Shown: positions 5,339 through 5,363 of the stretch, one piece after another | Position numbering within the stretch: the stretch's first letter is position 1 | Layout of the letters: each line of letters starts with the position of its first letter | Assembly: GCA_017880715.1 (NCBI GenBank) | Contig: JADGRT010000237.1 | Location: 1-5,363, forward strand | DNA: 5,363 nt | Direction: 5' to 3' | DNA from: Verrucomicrobiia bacterium | GTDB taxonomy: Bacteria > Verrucomicrobiota > Verrucomicrobiia > Limisphaerales > UBA1319 | Notes under the pieces: generated by a model | What the model was told of the DNA's origin: nothing | The model's input: the letters and a program-made list of their open reading frames with translations, nothing else | Database searches by the model: none | Translations under genes and position numbers: made by a program

Positions 5339-5363
5339 GCCGGCAGTGATACTCCGTTTCGGC

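Overview
This window most likely comes from a Verrucomicrobiota bacterium, probably of the Pedosphaera/Limisphaerales type. The evidence is the architecture of the first protein (signal peptide, PMP-like beta-helix coils, choice-of-anchor Q-like segment, and a terminal 'LLASTNLIDW' module typical of secreted proteins in that phylum) and the many small hairpin-forming intergenic repeats. This is inference from protein style, because there is no rRNA or other phylogenetic marker here.

Layout. Bases 1-312 are a non-coding leader with a 9-bp tandem repeat. Bases 313-2409 (+) encode a secreted, glycine/asparagine-rich right-handed beta-helix protein with a 53-residue internal period. Bases 2410-3061 are a 650-bp region between convergent genes. 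It holds a small palindrome (2411-2429), a paired-hairpin repeat with compensatory changes (2444-2522), a small secreted-protein gene that appears to be broken by a one-base frameshift (2587-2839), and a 30-bp-arm inverted repeat behind a C11 tract (2920-3007). From 3062 to the right edge three genes run on the minus strand. In transcription order they are a secreted polysaccharide-deacetylase-like protein (5338-3797), a SUI1/YciH translation-factor homologue (3724-3323) and an unrecognised 76-residue protein (3292-3062).

Working together. The minus-strand genes are closely spaced (72 and 30 nt) and could be co-transcribed, but they share no obvious function. The deacetylase is predicted to be exported and to act on cell-wall or extracellular polysaccharide, while the SUI1 protein is cytosolic and linked to the ribosome. 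The beta-helix protein points the other way and is probably an independent surface or secreted protein. No mobile-element gene, CRISPR array, tRNA or rRNA was seen. The most unusual material is the exact 159-bp periodicity of the beta-helix gene and the dense repeat structures plus decayed gene in the convergent intergenic region.
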